NCBI RefSeq assembly: GCF_000621205.1 | Contig: NZ_KK211230.1 | Coordinates: 132,243 to 196,242, forward strand | Length of the DNA: 64,000 nt | Source: Halotalea alkalilenta DSM 17697 | GTDB lineage: Bacteria; Pseudomonadota; Gammaproteobacteria; Pseudomonadales; Halomonadaceae | Direction of reading: 5' to 3' | Shown here: piece after piece, positions 53,654 through 63,345 of the stretch | How the letters are laid out: each line of letters begins with the position of its first letter | Numbering within the stretch: the stretch's first letter is position 1 | Made by a program: the position numbers and the translations under genes | The notes under the pieces: generated by a model | Told to the model about the DNA's origin: nothing | The model's database searches: none | The model's input: the letters and a program-made list of their open reading frames with translations, nothing else

Positions 53654-54781
53654 ATGACCAATACCGCCGCGTCTTCGTCAAATCCGCCGCTGAGCGTCAA
53701 TCCAGTCAACACCCAGACCTGGGTCAACGGCCGGCACCTGGTGCGCTGCGTCAAGGTCATCCAGGAAACCTGGGACGTGCGCACCTTCTGCTTCATGGCC
53801 GACCAGCCGATCATGTTCTTCTTTAAGCCGGGGCAGTTCGTCACCCTCGAGCTCTCGATCGACGACGAGCAGGTGATGCGTTCCTACACCATCTCGAGCT
53901 CCCCGTCGGTGCCCTACAGCTTCTCGATCAGCGTCAAACGGGTGCCGGGTGGGCGGGTCTCCAACTGGCTCCATGACCATCTGCGCCAGGGCGACCGGAT
54001 CGCCGTGCACGGGCCGGTCGGGCAGTTCAACGCCATCGACTTTTCCGCCGACAAGGTGCTGTTCCTCTCCGGCGGCGTGGGGATCACCCCGGTGATGTCG
54101 ATGTCGCGCTGGTTCTTCGATACCAACGCCGCCGTGGACATGGTCTTCGTCCACAGCGCTCGCTCGCCGCGCGACGTGATCTTCCAGCGCGAACTCGAAC
54201 ACATGGCCTCGAGGATCGACAACTTCGCCCTGCACCTGATCTGCGAGCGCCATGGCCTCGGCGAGCCCTGGGCCGGCTATCGTGGCTTCCTCGGTCTCGA
54301 GATGCTCAGGCTGATCGCCGCCGACTTCCTCGAGCGCGAGATCTTCTGCTGCGGCCCTGCCCCCTACATGGCGGCGGTGCGCGCACTGCTGGTCGAGCAG
54401 GGCTTCGATATGAATCGCTACCACGAGGAGTCGTTCGAGGCGACGCCGGTCGATGCGCGCATCGATGCGGTGGAGCAGGCCGAACAGGCCGAGCAGGCGC
54501 CGGAGCCCGATCGCTCGCTGATGCACCTGATCGAGTTCGCTGGGGCGGGCAAGAGCGTGCGGGTCTCCCCGGAGGAGACCGTTCATGCCGCCGCCGCCAA
54601 GCTCGGGCTGCATATTCCCAAGGCCTGCGGAATGGGGATCTGCGGCACCTGCAAGGTGATGAAGCAGTCGGGCGAGGTGGTGATGGAGCACAACGGCGGG
54701 ATCACCGAGGAGGACGAGGCCGAGGGCTACATCCTCTCCTGCTGCTCGCGCCCGTGTGGCGACGTGCTGATCGATTTCTGA
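53654..54781 (+). CDS. gbcB: Glycine betaine demethylase, ferredoxin-reductase subunit
   Basis: A 375-residue flavin/2Fe-2S reductase; ATG at 53654 follows AGGAGTTCCTTG. Order: FAD-binding domain with RSYTISSSPSVPYSFSISVKR (about 75-95), NAD-binding domain with LSGGVGITPVMSM and IFCCGPAPYMAAVRALL, an acidic linker (EQAEQAEQAPEPD), and a C-terminal plant-type ferredoxin domain with CGMGICGTCK and a distal Cys in ILSCCSRPCGD. It passes electrons from NAD(P)H to the Rieske centre of GbcA. Gene order differs from Pseudomonas in being divergent from gbcA. Confidence 0.92.
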   Translation: MTNTAASSSNPPLSVNPVNTQTWVNGRHLVRCVKVIQETWDVRTFCFMADQPIMFFFKPGQFVTLELSIDDEQVMRSYTISSSPSVPYSFSISVKRVPGGRVSNWLHDHLRQGDRIAVHGPVGQFNAIDFSADKVLFLSGGVGITPVMSMSRWFFDTNAAVDMVFVHSARSPRDVIFQRELEHMASRIDNFALHLICERHGLGEPWAGYRGFLGLEMLRLIAADFLEREIFCCGPAPYMAAVRALLVEQGFDMNRYHEESFEATPVDARIDAVEQAEQAEQAPEPDRSLMHLIEFAGAGKSVRVSPEETVHAAAAKLGLHIPKACGMGICGTCKVMKQSGEVVMEHNGGITEEDEAEGYILSCCSRPCGDVLIDF

Positions 54782-54852
54782 ACCCGTCGCCGGGCTTTCC
54801 ACTCGCCCGGTGTCGTTTTACTGGATACCTGCCCGACTGCGAGCGCATACCC

Positions 54853-55719
54853 ATGACCACCCCCTTCGATGGTTGGATTCTCACCGCGCAGGGGCCGAGC
54901 CGCCTCGGCACCATCGACGTCGTCACCCGCTTTCTGTTCGAGCGCGGCTGCTACGTCACCGAGCATCACAGCTTCGACGATCGCCTCGAGCGGCGCTTCT
55001 TCATCCGCGTCGAGTTCTGCGACCTGCAGGTCGAGGCGCAGGAGGAGTTCCGCGCCGCGCTCGCCGCCCGCCTGGCGCCCTTCGCGATGGAGTTCGAGCT
55101 GGTGCCGCCGGGCCACAGGCCCAAGGTGGTGATCATGGTCTCGAAGGCCGATCACTGCCTCAACGATCTGCTCTATCGCCAGCGCACCGGCGCGCTCAAC
55201 ATGGACATTCGCGCGGTGGTCTCCAACCATCCGGACTTGGAACCCCTGGTCCGCGCCCACGGTATCGACTGGCACCACTTCCCGCTCAGCGCCGATCATC
55301 CCGAGCGCAAGCCGGCCCAGGAGCGCAAGGTGATCGAGGTGATCGAGGGCAGCGGTGCCGAGCTGACCATCCTGGCTCGCTACATGCAGGTGCTCTCCGC
55401 CGAACTCTGCCGGCGCCTCGACGGCCGGGCGATCAACATCCATCACTCGCTGCTGCCCGGCTTCAAGGGCGCGCGTCCCTATCACCAGGCCTACGCCAAA
55501 GGGGTCAAGCTGGTCGGCGCCACTGCCCACTACATCAATGACGACCTCGACGAGGGCCCGATCATCGCCCAAGGGGTGGAAGCGGTGGATCACGCCCACT
55601 ATCCGGAGGAGCTGGTCAGCAAGGGGCGCGATATCGAGTGCCTGACGCTGGCCCGCGCGGTGAAGCAGCACCTCGAGCGCCGGGTATTCCTCAGTGGGCG
55701 GCGCACGGTGGTGCTCTAG
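54853..55719 (+). CDS. purU: Formyltetrahydrofolate deformylase
   Basis: A 288-residue enzyme with an N-terminal ACT domain (ILTAQGPSRLGTIDVVTRFLFERGCYV, about 8-85) and a C-terminal hydrolase domain with VIMVSKADHCLNDLLYRQ, AVVSNHPDLEPL, LARYMQVLS, INIHHSLLPGFKGARPYHQAY (catalytic His) and ATAHYINDDLDEGPIIAQ. It releases formate from 10-formyl-THF. It follows gbcB by 71 bases, and such linkage with betaine/sarcosine catabolism is recurrent: C1 units from methyl oxidation enter folate and must be drained. The ATG at 54853 is preferred over 54754. Confidence 0.95.
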   Translation: MTTPFDGWILTAQGPSRLGTIDVVTRFLFERGCYVTEHHSFDDRLERRFFIRVEFCDLQVEAQEEFRAALAARLAPFAMEFELVPPGHRPKVVIMVSKADHCLNDLLYRQRTGALNMDIRAVVSNHPDLEPLVRAHGIDWHHFPLSADHPERKPAQERKVIEVIEGSGAELTILARYMQVLSAELCRRLDGRAINIHHSLLPGFKGARPYHQAYAKGVKLVGATAHYINDDLDEGPIIAQGVEAVDHAHYPEELVSKGRDIECLTLARAVKQHLERRVFLSGRRTVVL

Positions 55720-55782
55720 CCTGGGTCGATGTCGCCCGGGCGGCTGCGATTCGGTGGTGAGGGAATGGGTGGCCAGGCGCGC

Positions 55783-56952
55783 TTAGCCGAAGTCGTCGGC
55801 ATAGCAGTGCCGATAGAGGGTCATGATCTCGGCGTGGCTCGGTATCCGCGGGTTGTTGCCGGGGCTGCCGCTCGCCAGCGCGTCTTCGGCCATTTTGTCG
55901 AGCCGCGGCGCGAGCGCTTGCCACTCGATCCCGTAGCGCTGCATGTTGGGAATCTCGAGGTGCAGACATAGACGCTTGACCCAGGCGACCACGGCATCCG
56001 CCGCTGTGTCGACGTCTCGAGGGCATTCACCGGGTAGCAGCACCGCGGCGAGCTCGGCCAGGCGAGGCGCGCAGTCGCGACGGCTGAACTCGAGCACCCC
56101 GGGCAGCAGCATGGCGTTGGAGATGCCATGGGGGACGTGGAACAGCGCACCGAGTGGGCGCGACATGCCGTGCACCAGTCCCACCGAGGCGTTGGAGAAT
56201 GCCTGGCCGGCCTGGGTCGCGCCGAGCGATAGCTCGCTCCAGGCATCGAGATCCTCACGGTCGCGCCAGGCGCGTTCGAGATGGCGGCCGATTCGTGCGC
56301 AGGCGGCCAGTGCCAGGGTGTCGGTATAAGGGTGGGCGCGCCGCGACAGATAGGCCTCGATCGCGTGGGTCAAAGCGTCGACCCCGGTGGCAGCGACCAC
56401 CGGGCCGGGCGCCGAACGGGCGAGCTCGGGATCGACGATCGCCACAGCAGGCATCAGTGCGGCGCGCTTGATCATCATCTTGATCCCGCGCCCGGTGTCG
56501 GTGATCACGGTGACGTCGGTGCCCTCCGACCCCGTGCCCGCGGTGGTCGGTACCGCGATCAGCGGCAGCGCCTCGGCCCCCGGATGCTCGCGTGGGTCGA
56601 GGTAGTCGGCGATATCGCCCCCGCTCGCGGCGAGCAGCGCCACCGCCTTCGCCGCATCGATGCAGCTGCCACCGCCGAGGCCGACCAGCATCCGGCAGTC
56701 GCATTCGCGGGCGATCGCCAGCGCCGCCTCCACGTGGCGATCCTCCGGTTCCCCGTCGACGTCGATGAAGCTCAAGCACTCCACCCCCGCGTCCTCGAGC
56801 AGGACGCGGGCGCGGTCGATCAGGCCGAGCATCTCCATCGTCCGGTCGCCGACCAGCAGCGCTCGGCTGCCGAATCTCGCGGCTTCCTCGCCGAGTCTCT
56901 CGAAGGTACCCACGCCATAGTGGAGCGTTCCGGGGGAGCAAATGCTCGGCAT
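55783..56952 (-). CDS. Iron-containing (type III) alcohol dehydrogenase
   Basis: A 389-residue Fe-ADH. Start at 56952 gives MPSICSPGTLHYGVGTFERLG, the family N-terminus. Motifs: nucleotide-binding VGLGGGSCIDAAKAVALL, IAVPTTAGTGSEGTDVTVI, metal-site GVDALTHAIEAYLS and GLVHGMSRPLGALFHVPHGISNAMLLP (His ligands). Substrate cannot be told from sequence: methanol, formaldehyde-related or longer alcohols and hydroxy acids are possible. Convergent with purU (63-base gap). Proximity to the betaine demethylase, which releases formaldehyde, makes a C1 role worth considering. A leftward promoter is expected before the start. Confidence 0.88.
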   Translation of the reverse strand: MPSICSPGTLHYGVGTFERLGEEAARFGSRALLVGDRTMEMLGLIDRARVLLEDAGVECLSFIDVDGEPEDRHVEAALAIARECDCRMLVGLGGGSCIDAAKAVALLAASGGDIADYLDPREHPGAEALPLIAVPTTAGTGSEGTDVTVITDTGRGIKMMIKRAALMPAVAIVDPELARSAPGPVVAATGVDALTHAIEAYLSRRAHPYTDTLALAACARIGRHLERAWRDREDLDAWSELSLGATQAGQAFSNASVGLVHGMSRPLGALFHVPHGISNAMLLPGVLEFSRRDCAPRLAELAAVLLPGECPRDVDTAADAVVAWVKRLCLHLEIPNMQRYGIEWQALAPRLDKMAEDALASGSPGNNPRIPSHAEIMTLYRHCYADDFG

Positions 56953-57040
56953 CGTTGGTTTCCTATCCTCGCTGGGCTCGCCCAAGCCTAACCACAACGG
57001 CCCACGCTCCGCGCTCCCGACTTTGGTGGCATGCACGCCA

Positions 57041-58762
57041 TCACTCGGCGGCTTCGAGCCACTCCTTCGCTTGGCGGCGCGCGCGCGCGAGGCCCGCGAC
57101 GTAGGCCAGCTGATGCCTGACGCTCCTCACGCCCGCGCGGCGAAGCTTGAGCCGCAGCCGGGGACGCACGCCCACCAGCACCAGACCGATGTGCTGGCGG
57201 CGATAGTCGTCGATCACGTTCTCCAGCGCGACCAGCGCGGTCATGTCGAGCAGCGGTACGTCGCGCATGTCGACGATCACCACCCGCACCTCCGGGTCGA
57301 AGCGGCGCAGCGCGCCGAGCGCCTTTTCCGCTGCGCCGAAGAACAGCGGTCCACTGATCGAGTAACCACGCACACCCGCCGGCAGCGCCTCGAGCAGCTC
57401 GGCATCGCTCGGGGTCAGCGATGCGGTGGCGGTCTCCTCGCTCATCCGCTTGATGAATAGCCCGGCGGCGAGCAGCAGCCCGACGCCCACCGCCAGTACC
57501 ATATCGAACAGCACGGTGAGCACCAGGCAGGTCAGCAGTACCAGTTGGTCATGGCGTGGAGCGACGCGCAGCGCATGGACTACGTGGCGTGGTTCGCTCA
57601 TGTTCCAGGCGACCATCAGCAGCAGCGCCGCCAGCGCGGCCATCGGCAGAATGGCGAACAGCGGGGCGAGCAGCAGGATCGCGAGCAGCACCACCGCGGC
57701 GTGGATCACCGCGGCCAGCGGGGAGTAGGCCCCCGCGCGGACGCTCGCCGCGGTGCGGGCGATCGCCGCGGTGGCAGGGATGCCACCGAACAGCGGCGCG
57801 ACCAGGTTGCCGATGCCCTGGCCGACCAGCTCGGCATCGGGGTCGTGACGGGAGCCCGCCATGCCGTCGGCGACCACTGCGCAGAGCAGCGACTCGATCG
57901 CGCCGAGCATGGCGATCGCCAGCGCCGATGGCAGCAGCGCCCGGAGCAGCTCGAAGGAGAGCCCGAGCGGCGCCCCGTCCGCCCCCACCAGCTCCCACGG
58001 CCAGGCGAAGTCCGGCAGCATCGGTGGGATGCCGGGGAGGGTCAGGCCGTCCTGCTGGTAGTGGAAACGTTCGCCGAGCGTCTCGGGGCCCTGGCCGAAA
58101 TGGACCATCGCCAGGCCGGCCAGGGTGCCCACCGCGAGGGCGGCGAGATGGCCGGGTACCTTCGGCACCAGGCGCGGCCAGAGGATCAGCGTGGCGAGCG
58201 TCAGCGCGCCGATCAGCGCATCCGCGAAACGCAGGCTCGGCAGCGCCTGGCCCAGGGCCGCGAGCTGGGCGAGGTAGTCGTGGCCGGCGGCGGCGGGGCT
58301 CAGACCGAGGAAGTCCTTGAGCTGAAGCGTTGCGATCACCACGCCGATACCGGCGGTGAAGCCCAGGGTCACCGGATAAGGAATGAACTGGATCAGCCGG
58401 CCCACCCGCAGCATGCCCATCGCCACCAGGATCAGTCCGGCGAGCAGGGTGCAGGAGAGCAGGCCGCCGAGGCCGAAGCGCTCGGTGATCGGCAGCAGCA
58501 CCACGACGAAAGCCGCGGTCGGACCGCTGATGTTGTAGCGCGAGCCGCCGCAGAGGGCGATCAGCGGGGCCGCCACCATCACGGTGTAGAGGCCATGCTG
58601 GGGCGGCACGCCGACGGCGATCGCCAGCGCCATCGCCAGCGGGATGGCGATCACTCCGACGGTGAGCCCGGCGACGATGTCGCGGCGCAGATGGGCGAGG
58701 GAATAGCCGCTGCCAAGGGTCTGGCGGGAAGCGGAAAACAGCGGGATGGAACGATTGGACAT
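57041..58762 (-). CDS. SulP-family anion transporter with STAS domain
   Basis: A 573-residue transporter; start at 58762 (MSNRSIPLFSASRQTLGSGYS). The membrane domain (about 25-425) has LRRDIVAGLTVGVIAIPLAMALAIAVGVPPQ, the family signature LYTVMVAAPLIALCGGSRYNISGPTAAFVV, IQFIPYPVTLGFTAGIGVVIATLQ and ATAAIARTAASVRAGAYSPLAA. The cytoplasmic STAS domain (about 440-550) has RVVIVDMRDVPLLDMTALVALENV. Relatives include the dicarboxylate transporter DauA/YchM and sulfate transporters; substrate is not determinable here. It is followed by the Fe-ADH gene after 88 bases and is divergent from the suf operon. Confidence 0.9.
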   Translation of the reverse strand: MSNRSIPLFSASRQTLGSGYSLAHLRRDIVAGLTVGVIAIPLAMALAIAVGVPPQHGLYTVMVAAPLIALCGGSRYNISGPTAAFVVVLLPITERFGLGGLLSCTLLAGLILVAMGMLRVGRLIQFIPYPVTLGFTAGIGVVIATLQLKDFLGLSPAAAGHDYLAQLAALGQALPSLRFADALIGALTLATLILWPRLVPKVPGHLAALAVGTLAGLAMVHFGQGPETLGERFHYQQDGLTLPGIPPMLPDFAWPWELVGADGAPLGLSFELLRALLPSALAIAMLGAIESLLCAVVADGMAGSRHDPDAELVGQGIGNLVAPLFGGIPATAAIARTAASVRAGAYSPLAAVIHAAVVLLAILLLAPLFAILPMAALAALLLMVAWNMSEPRHVVHALRVAPRHDQLVLLTCLVLTVLFDMVLAVGVGLLLAAGLFIKRMSEETATASLTPSDAELLEALPAGVRGYSISGPLFFGAAEKALGALRRFDPEVRVVIVDMRDVPLLDMTALVALENVIDDYRRQHIGLVLVGVRPRLRLKLRRAGVRSVRHQLAYVAGLARARRQAKEWLEAAE

Positions 58763-59008
58763 GAATGGCCGGGCCTCTCGGGAATACGGAGGTGGTCGTC
58801 GTGGGCGCGATGCCGCGCGGCGGCCGTCGAGGCATTGAACACCCTGGCGCACCGGCGCGCATCCGGGGGGAGAAAAAATCTGCATCGAAGCTTATGGGGT
58901 GAAAGTGATAATTTGTCGCATTTGCGCGTGATTGTCGGGCAACGTGTCCGTAACGCGCACGATATGACGAATCAATCCGGGCCATAGCTTCACAGCAATG
59001 GCTAAACA

Positions 59009-59023
59009 GGACTAAAATAGTCC
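59009..59023. promoter_or_regulatory. IscR/SufR-type operator upstream of sufR
   Basis: GGACTAAAATAGTCC is a near-perfect inverted repeat whose core GACTAAAATAGTC fits the [2Fe-2S]-IscR type 1 core pattern GACTRWWWYAGTC at every position. It lies 25-39 bases upstream of the sufR GTG, where it would cover the promoter, as expected for autoregulation by the Rrf2 protein encoded next to it. Confidence 0.75.
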
Positions 59024-59047
59024 GCAATCACTCAACGGGGTGGAAGC

Positions 59048-59551
59048 GTGCTCAAACTGTCGAAACTCAGCGATTACGCCGGTGTGGTGATGGCGCAGAT
59101 CGCGCGCCATCCGGAGAGCGCTCACGCCGCGCCGGAGCTGGCGACGAGCGTCGGCTTGCCGCGTCCGACGGTGAGCAAGACACTCAAGCTTTTGCAGAAG
59201 GCTGGGCTTTTGGTCTCGCGACGCGGCGTGCAGGGCGGCTATCTGCTCGCTCGCCCGGCCCGCTCGATCCGGGTCAGCGACATCATCGAGGCGATCGAGG
59301 GGCCGGTGGCGATGACCGCCTGCAGCCACGGCGGCAGCGACTGCGACCTGGCCGCGATATGCGGCGTCGCCGATAACTGGCAGCGGGTGTCGGTGGCGAT
59401 TCGCCAGCTGCTCGACAGCGTCACCCTCGAGCATCTCGCCCAGCGCGAGCCGCTCAAGTTGACCCCGCCACGCGCCGAGAGCGCCGTTCGCCACGTCGGC
59501 GAGTCGCTTTTGGTCAGCGATGCGCGGGTAACGGACGCGACAGCGCGCTGA
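59048..59551 (+). CDS. sufR: Rrf2-family regulator of the SUF operon
   Basis: A 167-residue IscR-like repressor; GTG start at 59048 with GGGGTGG upstream. The winged helix covers [18 protein letters not shown] through [36 protein letters not shown] cluster-ligand region follows with [14 protein letters not shown] (three Cys about residues 92-106). It matches the SUF-linked Rrf2 group known from Xanthomonas and halomonads. It is the first gene of the operon, 89 bases before sufB, and has an IscR-like operator upstream, so it probably senses Fe-S status and represses suf when clusters are plentiful. The symbol is used by function; this is not the cyanobacterial SufR family. Confidence 0.9.
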   Translation: MLKLSKLSDYAGVVMAQIARHPESAHAAPELATSVGLPRPTVSKTLKLLQKAGLLVSRRGVQGGYLLARPARSIRVSDIIEAIEGPVAMTACSHGGSDCDLAAICGVADNWQRVSVAIRQLLDSVTLEHLAQREPLKLTPPRAESAVRHVGESLLVSDARVTDATAR

Positions 59552-59640
59552 GCGCGGCAGGACATTTTCGCGCAAGCCGTGGACTAGACACATACATGAA
59601 GGGCCGAGCGACCGTCACTACGCTCGCAGGGGAGAGGAAT

Positions 59641-61083
59641 ATGGCAACCGAAGAGATGGAAAGGCTCGTTCAGCGCGAGTACAAGCAGGGGTTCTTCACC
59701 GAGATCGAGAGCGACACCCTGGCCCCCGGGCTCGACGAGCAAGTGATCGCCTTCATTTCGAACAAGAAGGGCGAGCCTGAATGGATGCTCGAATGGCGCC
59801 TCGATGCCTTCCGCCAGTGGCAGACCATGCGCGAGCCTTCCTGGGCGCACCTCGACTATCCGCCGATCGACTACCAGTCGATCTCCTACTTCAGCGCGCC
59901 GAAATCCAAAGACGACGCGCCGAAGAGCCTCGACGAGGTCGATCCCAAGCTGCTCGAGACCTACGAGAAGCTCGGGATCCCGCTGCACGAGCGGGCCGCG
60001 CTCGCCGGCGTCGCGGTCGATGCGGTGTTCGACTCGGTCTCGGTGGCGACCACCTTCAAGGCCAAGCTCTCCGAGGCGGGAGTGATCTTCTGCTCGATCT
60101 CGGAGGCGATCCGCGAGTACCCCGAACTGGTCAGGCGCTACCTCGGCACCGTGGTGCCGACGGGTGACAATTTCTTCGCCGCGCTCAATTCGGCGGTGTT
60201 CACCGATGGCTCCTTCGTCTTCGTGCCCGAGGGCGTCAAGTGCCCGATGGAGCTCTCCACTTACTTCCGCATCAACGCCGCCAACACCGGCCAGTTCGAG
60301 CGTACCCTGATCGTCTGCGAGAAGGGCGCCCAGGTCTCCTACCTCGAGGGCTGTACCGCGCCGATGCGTGACGAGAACCAGCTCCATGCCGCTGTGGTCG
60401 AGCTGGTCGCGCTGGACGATGCCTACATCAAGTACTCGACGGTGCAGAACTGGTATCCCGGCGACGAGGATGGCAAGGGCGGGATCTACAACTTCGTCAC
60501 CAAGCGCGGTGACTGCCGGGGGGCGCGCTCGCGGATCAGTTGGACCCAGGTCGAGACCGGTTCGGCGATCACCTGGAAGTACCCCTCCTGCCTGCTCACC
60601 GGCGACTACTCCCAGGGCGAGTTCTATTCGGTGGCGGTGACCAACGGCCGCCAGCAGGCCGATACCGGCACCAAGATGATCCACATCGGCAAGCACACCC
60701 GCTCGACGATCATCTCCAAGGGTATCGCCGCCGGGCGCTCCGACCAGTCCTACCGTGGCCTGGTCAAGATCGCGCCCCGCGCCGAGGGCGCGCGCAACTA
60801 CACCCAGTGCGATTCGCTCTTGATCGGTGACCGCTGCGGCGCCCACACCTTTCCCTACCAGGAAATCGGCAACGCCCGCGCCACCGTCGAGCACGAGGCC
60901 ACCACCTCGAAGATCGCCGACGACCAGCTGTTCTACTGCCGCGCGCGCGGGATCAGCGAAGAGGACGCGGTGAGCATGATCGTCAACGGCTTCTGCAAGG
61001 ACGTTTTCCAGGAGTTGCCGATGGAGTTCGCGGTCGAGGCCGAAGCGCTGCTCAGCGTCACCCTCGAAGGCTCGGTCGGCTGA
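59641..61083 (+). CDS. sufB: Fe-S cluster assembly scaffold SufB
   Basis: A 480-residue scaffold subunit. The ATG at 59641 follows GGGGAGAGGAAT; 59596 is a weaker in-frame start. Conserved stretches: [23 protein letters not shown]-type [90 protein letters not shown] and [16 protein letters not shown] with the conserved Cys that accepts sulfur and cluster. SufB forms the SufBC2D complex with SufC and SufD and builds Fe-S clusters under iron limitation or oxidative stress. Confidence 0.97.
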   Translation: MATEEMERLVQREYKQGFFTEIESDTLAPGLDEQVIAFISNKKGEPEWMLEWRLDAFRQWQTMREPSWAHLDYPPIDYQSISYFSAPKSKDDAPKSLDEVDPKLLETYEKLGIPLHERAALAGVAVDAVFDSVSVATTFKAKLSEAGVIFCSISEAIREYPELVRRYLGTVVPTGDNFFAALNSAVFTDGSFVFVPEGVKCPMELSTYFRINAANTGQFERTLIVCEKGAQVSYLEGCTAPMRDENQLHAAVVELVALDDAYIKYSTVQNWYPGDEDGKGGIYNFVTKRGDCRGARSRISWTQVETGSAITWKYPSCLLTGDYSQGEFYSVAVTNGRQQADTGTKMIHIGKHTRSTIISKGIAAGRSDQSYRGLVKIAPRAEGARNYTQCDSLLIGDRCGAHTFPYQEIGNARATVEHEATTSKIADDQLFYCRARGISEEDAVSMIVNGFCKDVFQELPMEFAVEAEALLSVTLEGSVG

Positions 61084-61161
61084 GGCCGGCGCGAATATCG
61101 ACATTATCCCCGGCGCCGCCAGGTCGCCGGCATCACGCTAGATATGAAAGGTTCAGACATC

Positions 61162-61914
61162 ATGCTCGAGATCAAGGATCTGCACGCCAAGGTCGAAGAC
61201 AAGGCCATCCTCAAGGGGGTCGACCTGACCATCGCGCCGGGCGAAGTTCACGCGATCATGGGCCCCAACGGCGCCGGCAAGTCGACCCTCTCGGCGGTGA
61301 TCGCCGGCAAGGAAGGGTACGAGGTCACCGGCGGGTCGATCACCTTCGAGGGCCGTGACCTGCTCGAGATGGAAGTCGAGGAGCGGGCCCAGGCGGGGGT
61401 GCTGATGGGCTTTCAGTACCCGGTCGAGATTCCGGGAGTGAAGAACGTCTACCTGCTGCGCGCGGCGCTCAACGCCAAGCGCAAGGCCCAGGGACTCGAC
61501 GAGATCCCCGCTCCGGAGTTCATGCGGCTGATCAAGGATAAGCTCGCGTTCATGAAGATGGACGGCGCGTTCCTCCAGCGCGCGGTCAACGAAGGCTTCT
61601 CCGGCGGCGAGAAGAAGCGTAACGAGATCCTCCAGATGCTGGTGCTCGAGCCCAAGCTCGCACTGCTCGACGAGATCGACTCCGGCCTCGACATCGACGC
61701 GATGAAGGTGGTCGCCGAGGGAGTCAATTCGCTGCGTACGGCGGATCGGTCGATCCTGATCGTCACCCACTACCAGCGGCTGCTCGACTATATCGTGCCG
61801 GACCACGTCCACGTGCTGATCGACGGGCGCATCGCCCGCTCCGGCGACAAGGGGCTCGCCCTCGAGCTCGAGTCGCGCGGCTACGATTGGATTCTCGAAG
61901 GGGAGCACGCATGA
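61162..61914 (+). CDS. sufC: Fe-S cluster assembly ATPase SufC
   Basis: A 250-residue ABC-type ATPase. The ATG at 61162 ([17 protein letters not shown]) has AAAGG ten bases upstream; 61144 lacks one. Motifs: Walker [12 protein letters not shown]-loop [12 protein letters not shown], signature [11 protein letters not shown], Walker [16 protein letters not shown] and switch His [11 protein letters not shown]. It drives conformational change in SufB-SufD. The TGA overlaps the sufD ATG. Confidence 0.97.
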   Translation: MLEIKDLHAKVEDKAILKGVDLTIAPGEVHAIMGPNGAGKSTLSAVIAGKEGYEVTGGSITFEGRDLLEMEVEERAQAGVLMGFQYPVEIPGVKNVYLLRAALNAKRKAQGLDEIPAPEFMRLIKDKLAFMKMDGAFLQRAVNEGFSGGEKKRNEILQMLVLEPKLALLDEIDSGLDIDAMKVVAEGVNSLRTADRSILIVTHYQRLLDYIVPDHVHVLIDGRIARSGDKGLALELESRGYDWILEGEHA

Positions 61915-63269
61915 CCGTTACCGCCATTCGTCCCGATGCGCCGGTGCCGGATCAGGCGCTGGGGCATTTCTCCGCGGGCTTCGACGCGCAGGCGCCGGCC
62001 GCCTTCGCCGAGCTCGAGCGGCTTCGCCAGCGCGGACGCGCGGCGTTCGAGGCGGTCGGACTGCCGACCCGCCGCATCGAGGCCTGGAAGTACACCGACG
62101 TGCGTGCGATCGCGCGTGCCGATTTCGTCCTCGCCGACCAGCAGGGCGGGCATGCGTCTCCGCGCGGTGCCGAGCTCGCCCTGGCGCTCGACGCCTACCG
62201 GATGGTGTTCGTCGATGGCGTATTCGACGCCGAGCGTTCGGCGCTGTCCGGGCTGCCGGCCGGGGCCGAGGTGGCGCCGCTGTCGCGCTATCTTTCCCGC
62301 GGCGAACTGCCGACGGGATTGGCCAGCATGGTCGATGAGCGGGCCAGCGCCTTCACCGCGCTGAATCTCGCCTTCACTGGCGAAGGGGCGGTGATCGAGG
62401 TCGGTAGAGGCGTCGAGCTCGACAGGCCGATCTATCTGCTGTTCGTCTCCACCGCCGCCGAGCGCGCGGTGATGAGCCACCCGCGGGTGATCCTGCGCCT
62501 CGGCGACAACGCCCGGGCCACCGTGCTCGAGCACTTCGTCGGCGAGAGCGGCGCGGCCAACCTGACCAACCTGGTCGGCGAGGCGTTCCTCGCCCCGGGT
62601 GCCAGGCTCGATCACTACAAGCTCAACGAGGCGTCCGAGCGCGAGTTCCACATCGCCAATTTCAAGATCGACCAGGCCCGCGACAGCCACTTCTCCTCGC
62701 ACAGCCTCAACCTCGGCGGGGCGCTGACCCGCAACGATCTCGACGCCGAGCTCAATGGCGAAGGCGCGCGGACCGATTTCTGGGGGCTGTTCTTCGCCCA
62801 GGGCCGCCAGCACGTCGACAACCACACCGTGGTCAACCACAACGTGGCGCGCACCTATTCGAACGAGAACTACAAGGGCATTCTCGACGACCGCGCGCGC
62901 GGGGTGTTCAACGGCCGCGTCTACATCAAGCGTGACGCCCAGCAGGTGCGTGGCTATCAGAACAACGCCAATCTGCTGCTCTCCGATCGCGCCGAGATCG
63001 ATACCAAGCCGGAGCTCGAGATCTACGCCGACGACGTGCTCTGCTCGCACGGCGCGACCACCGGCCAGCTCGACGAGAACGCGGTGTTCGCACTGCGCGC
63101 GCGCGGCATCGACCAGCACACGGCGCGTGCGCTGCTGACGCTGGCCTTCGCCGGCGAGATCCTCGAATCGACCCAGCTTCCTGAGATCGCCCATCGGGTC
63201 GAACGACGGGTGGCGGGCATGCTGCCCGATCGCTTCAATCTCGAAGGCCTGGTCGAGCTGGGCGAGTAA
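61911..63269 (+). CDS. sufD: Fe-S cluster assembly protein SufD
   Basis: A 452-residue SufB paralogue. The ATG at 61911 overlaps the sufC stop (ATGA). It shows [22 protein letters not shown] near the N-terminus, [67 protein letters not shown] and DNAQ-type [61 protein letters not shown] in conserved order; the late His after LCS is the expected cluster or iron ligand. Confidence 0.96.
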   Translation: MTVTAIRPDAPVPDQALGHFSAGFDAQAPAAFAELERLRQRGRAAFEAVGLPTRRIEAWKYTDVRAIARADFVLADQQGGHASPRGAELALALDAYRMVFVDGVFDAERSALSGLPAGAEVAPLSRYLSRGELPTGLASMVDERASAFTALNLAFTGEGAVIEVGRGVELDRPIYLLFVSTAAERAVMSHPRVILRLGDNARATVLEHFVGESGAANLTNLVGEAFLAPGARLDHYKLNEASEREFHIANFKIDQARDSHFSSHSLNLGGALTRNDLDAELNGEGARTDFWGLFFAQGRQHVDNHTVVNHNVARTYSNENYKGILDDRARGVFNGRVYIKRDAQQVRGYQNNANLLLSDRAEIDTKPELEIYADDVLCSHGATTGQLDENAVFALRARGIDQHTARALLTLAFAGEILESTQLPEIAHRVERRVAGMLPDRFNLEGLVELGE

Positions 63270-63345
63270 TGCGACGCGGCGCGCCCGCACGGGCGTCGCG
63301 TCATTCCCTATGTGATTCCCTAGAGTGCAGAGGCAAGGTGCGGCA

